33,381 nucleotides of DNA, from assembly GCA_021299555.1 (NCBI GenBank), contig JAJTGH010000058.1, forward strand, positions 1 through 33,381. Direction: 5' to 3'. A program made the translations under genes and the position numbers. A model generated the notes under the pieces. The model ran no database searches. It worked only from the letters and a program-made list of their open reading frames with translations, and had not been told where the DNA came from. Source of the DNA: Comamonadaceae bacterium (GTDB lineage: Bacteria; Pseudomonadota; Gammaproteobacteria; Burkholderiales; Burkholderiaceae_C). This document shows, piece after piece, positions 8,374-16,837 of the stretch; positions within the stretch are counted from its first letter, which is position 1; each line of letters begins with the position of its first letter.

Positions 8374-9447
8374 CTATTGTATCTCAGGCCAATCCACTGA
8401 CGCGGCGGCAGCCCACGCCGATGGCGGCGGGCTCAATTGCAGTTGGGCCAAGGCATCGGCCATGTCGTCGGGCAACTGACGCTGCCAACTCAATGCCTGG
8501 CGGGTGACTGGATGGTCCAAAGACAGGCGCCAAGCGTGCAAAGCTTGACGCTTCATGCCTGCCAGAGGCCGCCCACCATAGAGCTCATCGGCCAAGAGGG
8601 GATGCCCCAGATGCATCAGATGCACCCGGATCTGGTGGGTCCGGCCCGTATCCAAACGGCAGTGAAAAAAGCTCGCCAGGGCTTGACTGTCCAACAAACG
8701 CAGGTCAGTTGCCGCTGGCTTGCCCGGCTGGCGCTGGAGATCGACCACGGCCATGCGTGTGCGCAACCGCGGATCGCGGCCGATGGCCTGCTCGGTCCTC
8801 ACCGTCGATGGCCCTGGCCACCGGCCATGGGCCAGTGCCAGATATTCACGCCGAACCCGCCGCTGGGCGATGGCCTGGACCAGTTCATCCATCACCCAAC
8901 GCGACTTGGCGACGACCATCAAGCCACTGGTGTCTTTGTCCAAACGGTGAACGATACCGGCCCTGGGCAACATCCGGGCGCCTGCATGGTGGGCGAGCAA
9001 GCCATTGAGCAGTGTTCCACTCCAGTGCCCAGGAGCCGGGTGGACCACCAAGCCCACCGGCTTGTCAATGACCAGAAGGTGTTCGTCTTCGTAGACAGGA
9101 CTCAGAGCCATGGCCTGTGGATGGAAGGCCTGACTCTGCGGCGTGGGGCGCAGCTCGATGGCCAGTCTGTCCCCCACCTTGACCTTGGTGGAAGAGCGCT
9201 GATGAACGCGCCCGTTGAGTTGCACTGCACCCAATTCGATCAATTGCTGCAAATAACTGCGCGACAATTCCGGCACCAGCAGCGTCAGGGCACGATCTAG
9301 CCTTTGCCCGTGATCAGCCGCACCCGCTTCACACTGGCGCCATTCGGCATCGCGCTCGAGCCCCGCCTCGTCCTGATCCTCGGCCCACGAAGCGTCAGCT
9401 TCTGAGCTCGGTTCTATAATTTCTGCGCTCTTCCCGAAGCCGGTCAT
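8374..9447 (-). CDS. rluD: 23S rRNA pseudouridine(1911/1915/1917) synthase RluD
   Basis: RluD modifies helix 69 of 23S rRNA. The 357-residue product from ATG 9447 has an acidic N-terminal extension (1-45), an S4 domain ([21 protein letters not shown]..., about 46-100) and the RluA-type catalytic motif [10 protein letters not shown] at 167-176 (D170 catalytic), plus [20 protein letters not shown]. The ORF is open up to a TTG at 9462; the ATG leaves 27 bp to the divergent bamD start. The rluD/bamD divergent pair is also found in E. coli. The usual downstream pgeF is absent; scpB follows after about 146 bp. Confidence 0.95.
   Translation of the reverse strand: MTGFGKSAEIIEPSSEADASWAEDQDEAGLERDAEWRQCEAGAADHGQRLDRALTLLVPELSRSYLQQLIELGAVQLNGRVHQRSSTKVKVGDRLAIELRPTPQSQAFHPQAMALSPVYEDEHLLVIDKPVGLVVHPAPGHWSGTLLNGLLAHHAGARMLPRAGIVHRLDKDTSGLMVVAKSRWVMDELVQAIAQRRVRREYLALAHGRWPGPSTVRTEQAIGRDPRLRTRMAVVDLQRQPGKPAATDLRLLDSQALASFFHCRLDTGRTHQIRVHLMHLGHPLLADELYGGRPLAGMKRQALHAWRLSLDHPVTRQALSWQRQLPDDMADALAQLQLSPPPSAWAAAASVDWPEIQ
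8376..8381 (-). promoter_or_regulatory. Candidate -10 box upstream of scpB
   Basis: The minus strand reads TACAAT at the very end of rluD, about 150 bp before the scpB ATG. No convincing -35 hexamer is visible. The remaining rluD-scpB gap (8228-8373) shows no ORF or obvious terminator. Confidence 0.25.
9415..9420 (+). promoter_or_regulatory. Candidate bamD -10 box inside the rluD 5' coding region
   Basis: A perfect TATAAT on the plus strand lies 54 bp before the bamD ATG, within rluD codons 10-11. The -35 region (about 9392-9397) is a poor match. With only 27 bp between the two start codons, the bamD promoter has to sit inside rluD. AAAAGG at 9461-9466 serves as the bamD ribosome site. Confidence 0.5.
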
Positions 9448-9474
9448 TGCAAAGTCAACCAAAAGGTCATCAGT

Positions 9475-10287
9475 ATGGTGTTAGGACGATTATCAACGGC
9501 TCGCATCGGACGGCTCGGCCTGGCACTTGCGCTGGTTCTCTCAGGCTGCGCCAGCGACCCCAAAGATCCAACCGCCGGCTGGAGTCCGAACAAGATATAC
9601 AGCGAGGCCCGGGACGAGGCCGCCAATGGCGCCTACGACAAGGCCGTGACCCTGTTCGAAAAGCTCGAAGGTCGAGCCGCTGGCACCCCACTGGCACAAC
9701 AAGCGCAGCTGGAAAAGGCGCACGCGCATTACAAGGCCGGCGAGCCAGGCCAAGCCATCGCAACGCTCGACCGGTTCATCCGGCTGCACCCAGCGAGCCC
9801 GGCGCTGGACTATGCGCTCTACCTCAAGGGTCTGGCCAGCTTCAATGACAACTTGGGACTGTTGGGAAGGCTGGCGCGCAAAGACCTGTCGGAAAGTGAT
9901 CAAAAGGCAGCCAAGGAATCTTTCGCCGCTTTCAAGGAGCTGGTGGCCCGCTTTCCCGAATCCAAATACACGCCCGATGCGCGACTGCGCATGAACTACA
10001 TCGTCAATTCATTGGCCAAATCAGAAGTCAATGTGGCGCGTTACTACCATTCCCGTGGGGCTTACGTCGCGGCCATCAATAGGGCGCAGACCGCCATCAA
10101 CGAGTTTCGCGATGTTCCAGCGCTCGAAGAGGCCATGTTCATTCTTTACCGCTCCTATGACGCGCTGGGCATGAAAGACCTGCGAGACGATACGCTGCGC
10201 ATCATGCAACGCTCCTACCCTAAAAGTGAATTTTTAGGCCAGGCGGGGCCGGGCGCTAGCAAGCGCCCGTGGTACCGCCTGTGGTGA
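9475..10287 (+). CDS. bamD: Outer membrane assembly lipoprotein BamD
   Basis: BamD is the essential TPR lipoprotein of the BAM complex that inserts beta-barrel proteins into the outer membrane. The 270-residue product has a lipoprotein signal with lipobox LSGC (C25), and TPR units such as NKIYSEARDEAANGAYDKA, QLEKAHAHYKAGEPGQAI and FIRLHPASPALDYALYLKGL. It also has the conserved region YTPDARLRMNYIVNSLAKSEVNVARYYHSRGAY. It aligns with E. coli BamD without gaps that would suggest a deletion. Its last 32 bp overlap the 3' end of the convergent helicase gene. Confidence 0.95.
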   Translation: MVLGRLSTARIGRLGLALALVLSGCASDPKDPTAGWSPNKIYSEARDEAANGAYDKAVTLFEKLEGRAAGTPLAQQAQLEKAHAHYKAGEPGQAIATLDRFIRLHPASPALDYALYLKGLASFNDNLGLLGRLARKDLSESDQKAAKESFAAFKELVARFPESKYTPDARLRMNYIVNSLAKSEVNVARYYHSRGAYVAAINRAQTAINEFRDVPALEEAMFILYRSYDALGMKDLRDDTLRIMQRSYPKSEFLGQAGPGASKRPWYRLW

Positions 10288-12247
10288 GTTGGTCGAGCCA
10301 ATGGTCCATCTGCTGCGGGCTTTGTAATCGGCGCATGGGCGGCAGCGCCCTGATCAGGCGGGCGCCATAGCCCTTGCCCAGCAGGCGGGTATCGCACAAT
10401 ACGAGCGCTCCGCGGTCGGTCTCACGGCGAATCAGGCGCCCGGCGCCCTGCTTGAGTGCCACCGCCGCCTCGGGCAGAAAATATTCATTGAAGGCACTTG
10501 CGCCCTGGGCCTCAATTTGCCGGGATCGGGCCTGCGCCAAAGGATCGCTCGGGGGTGGGAAAGGCAATTTGTCGATCACGACCAATTGCAGGGCGTCCCC
10601 GGCCACATCGATGCCCTCCCAGAACGAGGCCGAAGCCACCAACACACAGCCGCGTTCATTGGCACCACCTCTGAACCGCTCCATGAGTTCACGCCGTGTT
10701 CCCTGGCCTTGCACCAAAATGTCCAACGATCCACTGGGCTCAAAGCGCTCTTGCAATACCTGCGCAATGCGGTTGAGCGCCTTGAGCGTTGTGGTCAGAA
10801 CCAGCGTGCGCCCTCCCAAGCGCAATGCCCAATCGGCCACCAGCGCGGCGACACGATCAGAATGCCCAGGGTCTGCCGGCTCAGGCAGGTCAGCGGGAAT
10901 GTAAAGGGCGGCCTGGACGCTGTAGTCAAAGGGGCTGCCAATGCGCAGCACCTGCGCCTGCTGCAAGCCGCAGGGCGTGGTGAACCAAGACAGCTTTTCG
11001 TCATCGCCCAGGGTGGCTGAGGTAAAAATCCAGGTTCGCCCCTGTTGCTCAGGGCCCAACATCCGGGAGCCCACCTCTTGAGCAATATCCAGAGGCGATT
11101 CGACCAGTCGAGCCTGCTGAGCGACCTCAATCCAACGGACCTTTTCCGTTGCCCCCGGGGCGCAAAAATGCTCCAGCTTCGATGCAAAAAGCAAGGCCCG
11201 CTCGCGCAAGCGCACAAAGTCAGGCGCCAATTCGCTGACCGTGTCAAGGTCGCGGGCACAGGCTTCGCACGCCTGCCACAAATCGGCCAAAGCGCTGGCC
11301 CAGGCCTCAGGCGCCAGGCCCTGCGGGGTGGGGCCTTGCCAATTCAAGCGGGTTCCAGACGGAGCTTTTCCGACGACCAGGCGCAACTCGCGGCAGGCGC
11401 GCTCCAGACGGCCGGACAAGCCGTGCCAATCGACCAATCCCCGCGCCATTTGCAAGCCAGCCGCCAGCATATCGCGCACAAAATCGAGCACCTGCGCCGT
11501 TCCCAAGTCCTTTCCGAGGAACTGCAAACCAGTCTCATTGAGTTGGTGGGCCTCATCAAAAATCACCACGCGCACCGAGGGCAGCAATTCGGCCATGCCC
11601 GACTCACGGACCGCGAGATCGGCAAAAAACAAGTGGTGATTGATCACCACAACATCGGCCGCCATGGCCTCGCGCCGCGCATGATTGACATGACAGGCTT
11701 TGAAGCTCGGACACACCGAGCCCAGACAATTTTCCCGGGTCGAGGTCACCAGCGGCAACACCGGCGAACGTTCGTCCAGGCCAGACAATTCAGCCAGGTC
11801 GCCTGTCTGAGTGGACTGAGACCAAGACTCGATCCGCGCCAAAACCTTGGCCGCGGAGCGTTCCCGCCCGCCCTCTAGATGGGGGGCTTGCTGCATGCGG
11901 TGAATACACAAATAACTCGCGCGTCCCTTGAGCAAGGCGGTGCTGACCGGCAGGCCAAGGGCGTCGATCAAACGGGGCAGGTCACGACCGTAGAGCTGAT
12001 CTTGGAGGGTTTTGGTGGCGGTTGACAGCAAGACCCGCTCTCCACTGAGCAAAGCCGGCACCAGATAGGAAAACGTCTTGCCCACGCCCGTGCTGGCCTC
12101 AACCACCAGTGCGCCGCCGTCCTCAATGGCTCGGGCCACAGCCATCGCCATCTGAACCTGTCCTTGACGCGGCTCAAACTGCTCAGCGGTCCGCGCGAGC
12201 AGGCCACCGACCTCAAACGCAGCCTGCACCCGCTGTTGGAAATCCAT
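10256..12247 (-). CDS. DinG/YoaA-family ATP-dependent DNA helicase (Fe-S XPD-like)
   Basis: This is a superfamily 2 5'-3' DNA helicase of the XPD/DinG group, involved in unwinding R-loops, D-loops or damaged forks. The 663-residue product has Walker A ASTGVGKT (51-58), four cysteines fitting a 4Fe-4S cluster (C114, C174, C179, C185 in ENCLGSVCPSFKAC), a DEAH box at 231-234 (FDEAHQLNE), then FTSATLGDD, SASFWEGIDVAG and QGAGRLIRRETDRG. The length is closer to YoaA (about 636) than to E. coli DinG (716), so I give no symbol. It starts 2 bp after the stop of the small exported-protein gene and may be co-transcribed with zapE. Confidence 0.9.
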   Translation of the reverse strand: MDFQQRVQAAFEVGGLLARTAEQFEPRQGQVQMAMAVARAIEDGGALVVEASTGVGKTFSYLVPALLSGERVLLSTATKTLQDQLYGRDLPRLIDALGLPVSTALLKGRASYLCIHRMQQAPHLEGGRERSAAKVLARIESWSQSTQTGDLAELSGLDERSPVLPLVTSTRENCLGSVCPSFKACHVNHARREAMAADVVVINHHLFFADLAVRESGMAELLPSVRVVIFDEAHQLNETGLQFLGKDLGTAQVLDFVRDMLAAGLQMARGLVDWHGLSGRLERACRELRLVVGKAPSGTRLNWQGPTPQGLAPEAWASALADLWQACEACARDLDTVSELAPDFVRLRERALLFASKLEHFCAPGATEKVRWIEVAQQARLVESPLDIAQEVGSRMLGPEQQGRTWIFTSATLGDDEKLSWFTTPCGLQQAQVLRIGSPFDYSVQAALYIPADLPEPADPGHSDRVAALVADWALRLGGRTLVLTTTLKALNRIAQVLQERFEPSGSLDILVQGQGTRRELMERFRGGANERGCVLVASASFWEGIDVAGDALQLVVIDKLPFPPPSDPLAQARSRQIEAQGASAFNEYFLPEAAVALKQGAGRLIRRETDRGALVLCDTRLLGKGYGARLIRALPPMRRLQSPQQMDHWLDQLTTGGTTGAC

Positions 12248-12249
12248 GG

Positions 12250-12843
12250 TCAGCGCAGCGACTCTTGCGAAGATTCGGCTTTGTCCGACTGCCGGCGCAA
12301 CAAGTTTGCGCGAGCGGCCTGCGCAGCGTGCTCGCGCCTCTGGGCACGCTGACTCAACAGCTCTTGCTTTTTCTGTTGCTTGATCATCCGTTGCTGGGCG
12401 CTCTCGCGCGCCTTGCGCTGCTTCAGAGCGGTCGTCTGCTCAGCCGGCAGGCCGGAGCCGCGGGGCTGCGACACAGTCGGCCGTTCAGACTGCTCCTGGC
12501 GAGCTTGCGTTCGTTCAAGCACCGCAGCAGCGCGTTGACGGCGCTCAACCTCGTCAAGCGCGTGCACCTGCTGGTCCAGGCGCGAGACCACTGCACGATG
12601 AGAGGCCTGCGCATCCCTGAGGCAATCATTGACCCAGAAACTCTGGCGGCATACGCTCTCCTGCGCCTGCAGCTTTGCCGCCTGCTCTGTCCACTGCGAG
12701 GCAATTTGAGCCCGTCGCACCCCACGCTGCTCAGCAGACAGCAGGGCGGCCTCAGCAATGCCTGGCGCCATATCGGTCTGCGTCCATCCCTGGCCCACAA
12801 ACAGAACCGGTAGCAAAAAAGCAAGGATTCGGCTCGGCTTCAC
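12250..12843 (-). CDS. Small exported protein of unknown function, Gln/Arg-rich coiled coil
   Basis: I do not recognise a named family. The frame starts at GTG 12843, which overlaps the zapE stop (GTGA), and stops 2 bp before the helicase start, so it is firmly packed between them. The 197-residue product has an N-terminal signal peptide (KPSRILAFLLPVLFVGQGW), two cysteines 11 residues apart (CRQSFWVNDCLRDA) that could form a periplasmic disulfide, and a long Gln/Arg/Ala-rich helical region from about residue 85 to the end (VERRQRAAAVLERTQARQEQ, KQRKARESAQQRMIKQQKK). A periplasmic coiled-coil protein is the safest description. Confidence 0.75.
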   Translation of the reverse strand: MKPSRILAFLLPVLFVGQGWTQTDMAPGIAEAALLSAEQRGVRRAQIASQWTEQAAKLQAQESVCRQSFWVNDCLRDAQASHRAVVSRLDQQVHALDEVERRQRAAAVLERTQARQEQSERPTVSQPRGSGLPAEQTTALKQRKARESAQQRMIKQQKKQELLSQRAQRREHAAQAARANLLRRQSDKAESSQESLR

Positions 12844-13940
12844 GTCAGTCCTGTGTCCACCAGACGCCGCTCCAGTGACATGAACTCGGCCGATTGCATT
12901 TCGTGGAGCCGGGAAGCCGTGCGCGGAAATTCATGGGCCAGCGGGCCCTCGGTGTAAAGGTCCTCGGGTTCGGAGGCGGCCGACATGATGAGCTTGACCC
13001 GCCGGTCATACAAGACATCGACCAGCCAAGTGAAGCGCCTGGCTTCAGAGGCCATGCGCACTGGCATGTGCGGCACGTTTGACAGCAGCACCGTGTGAAA
13101 CTGATTGGCAATTTCAAGATAGTCGTTGTGGGAGCGCGGACCCCCACAAAGCTGACGAAAATCAAACCAGACCACACCGCCGGCACGTCGGATGGCCTTG
13201 ATCGCTCGCGCCTCGATCATGAGCGAAGGGTCTTCATCCTGAGTTTCAGCCAATCGCTCAAAGGCCTGAGCCATGGCCGCATCGGCCTCGGGTCCCAAAG
13301 GACAATGGTAGAGCTTGAGTTGTTCCAAGGTACGCCGTCTGTAATCCACGCCGTGGTCGACATTGACCACCTCCAATCGGGCTTTGAGCATGTCGATGGC
13401 CGGCAAGATTCTGTCACGGTGCAATCCACCCGGATACAGACCATCGGGCTCAAAGTTCGAGGTGGTCACAAAACCCACCCCGTTTTCAAACAAAGCCGCC
13501 AACAACCGGTGCAAGATCATGGCATCGGTGATATCTGCCACATGAAACTCATCAAAGCAAATGAGCTTGTATCGCTGAGCGACACGCTTGCCCAACTCGT
13601 CCAAGGGGTTGACCGTTCCCTGCAGATCGCGCAACTGCCGATGCACTTCACGCATGAATTCGTGGAAGTGTAGACGCGTCTTGCGCTCAATGGGCACCGC
13701 CTTGTAAAAGCAATCCATCAAAAAGCTTTTGCCTCGACCGACCCCACCGAACATGTAAACACCGCGCGGAATCTCGGGACGGCTGATCAGCTTTTTGAAG
13801 GCATTGGACCGCTTGGCCTTGTAGGCAGCCCATTGCTCTGCGCAGCGCTGCAGTGCCTCCACGGCACGCAGTTGAGCCGGGTCACTCTCGTAACCGCGGG
13901 CCTTGAGCTCGGCATCGTAAGCGGCGCGTACAGACATCAT
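12840..13940 (-). CDS. zapE: Cell division ATPase ZapE (AFG1/LACE1 family)
   Basis: ZapE is an AFG1-like ATPase that acts at the FtsZ ring under low-oxygen or stress conditions in E. coli. The 366-residue product has Walker A GGVGRGKS (65-72), Walker B LICFDEFH (126-133), a family-typical FVTTSNFEPDGLYPGGLHRDRILPAI and a C-terminal arginine-rich sensor region. The ATG at 13940 is followed directly by a second ATG at 13937. It starts 35 bp after the lpdA stop, an order (sucAB-lpdA-zapE) that is common in Burkholderiales. Confidence 0.93.
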   Translation of the reverse strand: MMSVRAAYDAELKARGYESDPAQLRAVEALQRCAEQWAAYKAKRSNAFKKLISRPEIPRGVYMFGGVGRGKSFLMDCFYKAVPIERKTRLHFHEFMREVHRQLRDLQGTVNPLDELGKRVAQRYKLICFDEFHVADITDAMILHRLLAALFENGVGFVTTSNFEPDGLYPGGLHRDRILPAIDMLKARLEVVNVDHGVDYRRRTLEQLKLYHCPLGPEADAAMAQAFERLAETQDEDPSLMIEARAIKAIRRAGGVVWFDFRQLCGGPRSHNDYLEIANQFHTVLLSNVPHMPVRMASEARRFTWLVDVLYDRRVKLIMSAASEPEDLYTEGPLAHEFPRTASRLHEMQSAEFMSLERRLVDTGLT

Positions 13941-13975
13941 TGAACTGGTTTGACTTGAGCAAGCCCGGCACCCAT

Positions 13976-15403
13976 TTAGAAATTGAGGGTGCGTTTGTCC
14001 ACCGCCAAGGCTGCCTCCTTGGTAGCCTCAGAAAGCGACGGATGCGCGTGGCAAATCCGGGCGATGTCCTCGCTCGAAGCACGAAACTCCATGGCAACCA
14101 CCGCCTCAGCTATCAGTTCACTGGCCTGGGGGCCCACGATGTGCACACCCAAAATTTCGTCGGTTCTGGCATCGGCCAAAAATTTGACCATCCCAGTGGT
14201 GTCTCCCAGCGCACGGGCGCGACCGTTGGCAAGAAACGGGAACGTGCCCGCCTTGTAGGAAACGCCTTGCTCTTTGAGCTGCTGCTCGGTGCGCCCGACC
14301 CAGGCAATTTCCGGGCTGGTGTAAATCACCCAAGGAACCGTGTTGAAGTTCACATGACCGTGTTGACCTGCGATGCGCTCAGCCACCGCCACGCCCTCCT
14401 CTTCGGCCTTGTGCGCCAGCATGGGGCCGCGCACCACATCACCGACCGCCCAGACTCCGGGCAAATTGGACTTGCAATCACCATCGACCACGATGGCGCC
14501 ACGCTCATCGAGCTTCAGGCCCACAGCCTCGGCGTTCAGACCCACGGTGTTGGGCAGGCGGCCGATGGAGACGATGAGTTTGTCGGCTTCCAACACCTGA
14601 GCCTCGCCCTTGGCATTGGTGTAGGCAATGGACACGCCCTTCTTGGAGGTCTTGACGTCACCGACCTTGACACCCAATTCGATTTTCAAACCCTGCTTGT
14701 CAAAAGCCTTCTTGGCTTCCTTGGCGATCTGCTCGTCCACCGCGCCCAAAAAAGTGGGCAGTCCTTCGAGTATGGTCACTTCTGCACCGAGGCGACGCCA
14801 GACAGAGCCCATTTCCAATCCAATCACCCCCGAGCCGATCAAAGCCAGCTTCTTGGGCACAGCGCCGATGCGCAGAGCGCCATCATTGGAGAGCACCGTC
14901 TCTTCGTCAAATGGCACACCAGGCAGCGCACGGGCGTTGGATCCGGTGGCGATGACGACTTGCTTGGCCACCAGGGTCTCCTCGGTCCTGCCCGCAACAT
15001 GGATCTCGTACACGCCATCAACAGCCTTGACAAAAGAGCCTCTTCCGTGAAAGAAGCTAATCTTGTTTTTCTTGAACAGGTAAAGAATGCCGTCGTTGTT
15101 CTGTTTGACCACCGTATCCTTGCGGGCCAACATCTTGGCCACATCCATCTTGACGTCCTTGACGGAGATGCCGTGGTCTGCAAAATGATGGTTGGCATGC
15201 TCGAAATGCTCGCTCGATTGCAGCAAGGCTTTCGATGGAATGCAGCCCACGTTGGTACAAGTGCCGCCCGGCGCCGGGCCTCCTGTCGAGTTTTTCCACT
15301 CGTCGATGCAAGCCACATTCATACCCAGCTGTGCCGCGCGAATCGCAGCGATGTAGCCGCCAGGACCGCCGCCGATGACGATGACGTCAAATTGTTTGCT
15401 CAT
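13976..15403 (-). CDS. lpdA: Dihydrolipoyl dehydrogenase (E3 of 2-oxoglutarate dehydrogenase)
   Basis: E3 reoxidises dihydrolipoamide of the E2 subunit with NAD+. The 475-residue product is full length: FAD motif GGGPGG (11-16), redox-active disulfide C49-C54 in [15 protein letters not shown] preceded by a short Gly/Pro insert, [14 protein letters not shown]-binding motif [20 protein letters not shown], second FAD site [16 protein letters not shown], and the catalytic His454-Glu459 pair in [13 protein letters not shown]. It follows sucB after 122 bp that contain a large inverted repeat. Confidence 0.96.
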   Translation of the reverse strand: MSKQFDVIVIGGGPGGYIAAIRAAQLGMNVACIDEWKNSTGGPAPGGTCTNVGCIPSKALLQSSEHFEHANHHFADHGISVKDVKMDVAKMLARKDTVVKQNNDGILYLFKKNKISFFHGRGSFVKAVDGVYEIHVAGRTEETLVAKQVVIATGSNARALPGVPFDEETVLSNDGALRIGAVPKKLALIGSGVIGLEMGSVWRRLGAEVTILEGLPTFLGAVDEQIAKEAKKAFDKQGLKIELGVKVGDVKTSKKGVSIAYTNAKGEAQVLEADKLIVSIGRLPNTVGLNAEAVGLKLDERGAIVVDGDCKSNLPGVWAVGDVVRGPMLAHKAEEEGVAVAERIAGQHGHVNFNTVPWVIYTSPEIAWVGRTEQQLKEQGVSYKAGTFPFLANGRARALGDTTGMVKFLADARTDEILGVHIVGPQASELIAEAVVAMEFRASSEDIARICHAHPSLSEATKEAALAVDKRTLNF

Positions 15404-15430
15404 GGTGTTCTTTCGGTAGTTCTTTTGGCC

Positions 15431-15513
15431 CTCCCGCGCTGGGAAGGGATGGGTCGGGGCTGCGACCGCACCGCACGAGCCCCCAAACCCGCGCTGCCAT
15501 CGCCCGCGGGAGG
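15431..15513. repeat. Inverted repeat in the sucB-lpdA gap
   Basis: CCTCCCGCG at 15431-15439 and CGCGGGAGG at 15505-15513 are exact reverse complements, 65 bp apart, in the 122-bp gap between sucB and lpdA. The intervening sequence is GC-rich and has no ORF. It could fold the leader of lpdA, or be the remnant of a small interspersed repeat. Confidence 0.5.
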
Positions 15514-15525
15514 CTCACGCGATGA

Positions 15526-16785
15526 TCAGATGTCGAACAGCAGGCGAGCTGGATCTTCCAGCGCTTCCTTCATGGCCACCAGACCCAACACGGCTTCTCG
15601 GCCATCAATGATGCGGTGGTCGTACGACATGGCGAAGTAATTCATGGGGCGCACCACCACTTGACCGTTTTCGACCACGGCGCGGTCCTTGGTGGCATGT
15701 ACGCCAAGAATCGCCGACTGCGGCGGGTTGATGATGGGGGTCGACAACATGGAGCCAAAGGTGCCCCCATTCGAAATGGAGAAGGTGCCGCCGGTCATCT
15801 CCTCGATACCGAGCTTGCCATCCTTGGCTTTCTGACCGTATTCGGCGATTTTCTTTTCGATCTCGGCAAAGCTCATCTGGTCGGCGTTGCGCAAGATCGG
15901 CACCACCAAACCCCGGGGCGATCCCACAGCGATGCCGATGTCAAAGTAGCCGTGATAAACGATGTCGGTGCCATCGACCGAGGCATTGAGCACTGGGAAC
16001 TTCTTGAGGGCATGCACAGCAGCTTTGACAAAAAAGCTCATGAAGCCGAGCTTGACGCCGTGCTCTTTCTCGAAACGCTCTTGCATGCGCTTGCGCATCT
16101 CCATGACCGGGGCCATGTTGATCTCGTTGAAGGTGGTCAAAATAGCATTTGTCGCTTGCGATTGCAGAAGCCGCTCGGCAATGCGCGCGCGCAGACGGGT
16201 CATGGGCACACGCTGCTCGGGGCGCTGGCCCAGATCAACGGTGGGCCCGGAGACCTGAGGCAAGGCCACGGTAGGTACCCCAGTGGGAATGGGCGAAACA
16301 ACAGCAGCCTGTTTAGCGCCACCGGCAACAGCTGCCAGCACATCGCCCTTGGTCACGCGGCCATCTTTGCCAGAGCCGGCCACGGAGCCGGCGGCCAGGT
16401 TGTTGTCGGCCATCAGTTTGGCCGCAGCCGGCATGGCCACGCCGGACATGGCAGCAGAGGCAGGGGCAGCAGCGGCTGGCGCAACGGGCGAAGCAGCCGC
16501 CGGGGCCGCTGCAGCGGGCACTTGGGCAGCCGCCCCCGCCACGGCCGCCGTGTCGATGCGCGCTATGGACTGATTGGCCACCACCGTACCTCCGTCGCCA
16601 ACCAGCAATTCCACCAGCACACCGCCGGCCGGTGCTGGCACCTCCATCACCACCTTGTCGGTCTCGATGTCGATCAGGATTTCATCAGCGGCCACGGCCT
16701 CACCGGCCTTTTTCTTCCATTGCAGCAGCGTGGCTTCGGCCACGGACTCAGACAGCTGCGGAACCTTGACTTCTACGATTGCCAT
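15526..16785 (-). CDS. sucB: 2-oxoglutarate dehydrogenase E2, dihydrolipoyllysine succinyltransferase
   Basis: E2 (also odhB) forms the core of the 2-oxoglutarate dehydrogenase complex and transfers succinyl to CoA. The 419-residue product has one N-terminal lipoyl domain with lipoyl-lysine K44 in [10 protein letters not shown], an Ala/Pro-rich linker, a peripheral-subunit-binding domain (about 115-155, [16 protein letters not shown]...[10 protein letters not shown]) and a catalytic acyltransferase domain ending with the active-site H390 and D394 in [13 protein letters not shown]. It appears complete. ATG 16785 follows the sucA stop by 52 bp. Confidence 0.96.
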   Translation of the reverse strand: MAIVEVKVPQLSESVAEATLLQWKKKAGEAVAADEILIDIETDKVVMEVPAPAGGVLVELLVGDGGTVVANQSIARIDTAAVAGAAAQVPAAAAPAAASPVAPAAAAPASAAMSGVAMPAAAKLMADNNLAAGSVAGSGKDGRVTKGDVLAAVAGGAKQAAVVSPIPTGVPTVALPQVSGPTVDLGQRPEQRVPMTRLRARIAERLLQSQATNAILTTFNEINMAPVMEMRKRMQERFEKEHGVKLGFMSFFVKAAVHALKKFPVLNASVDGTDIVYHGYFDIGIAVGSPRGLVVPILRNADQMSFAEIEKKIAEYGQKAKDGKLGIEEMTGGTFSISNGGTFGSMLSTPIINPPQSAILGVHATKDRAVVENGQVVVRPMNYFAMSYDHRIIDGREAVLGLVAMKEALEDPARLLFDI

Positions 16786-16837
16786 TTGTAAATCTCTTTG
16801 GGTATAGAACGCGGGGGTGTGGGATCAGGGTGTGCAG

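Noticed and set aside
13940-15640. Plus-strand ORF of 566 codons opposite lpdA and the end of sucB
   Set aside because: Same mirror-frame composition, crosses from one real gene into another, and no recognisable domain.
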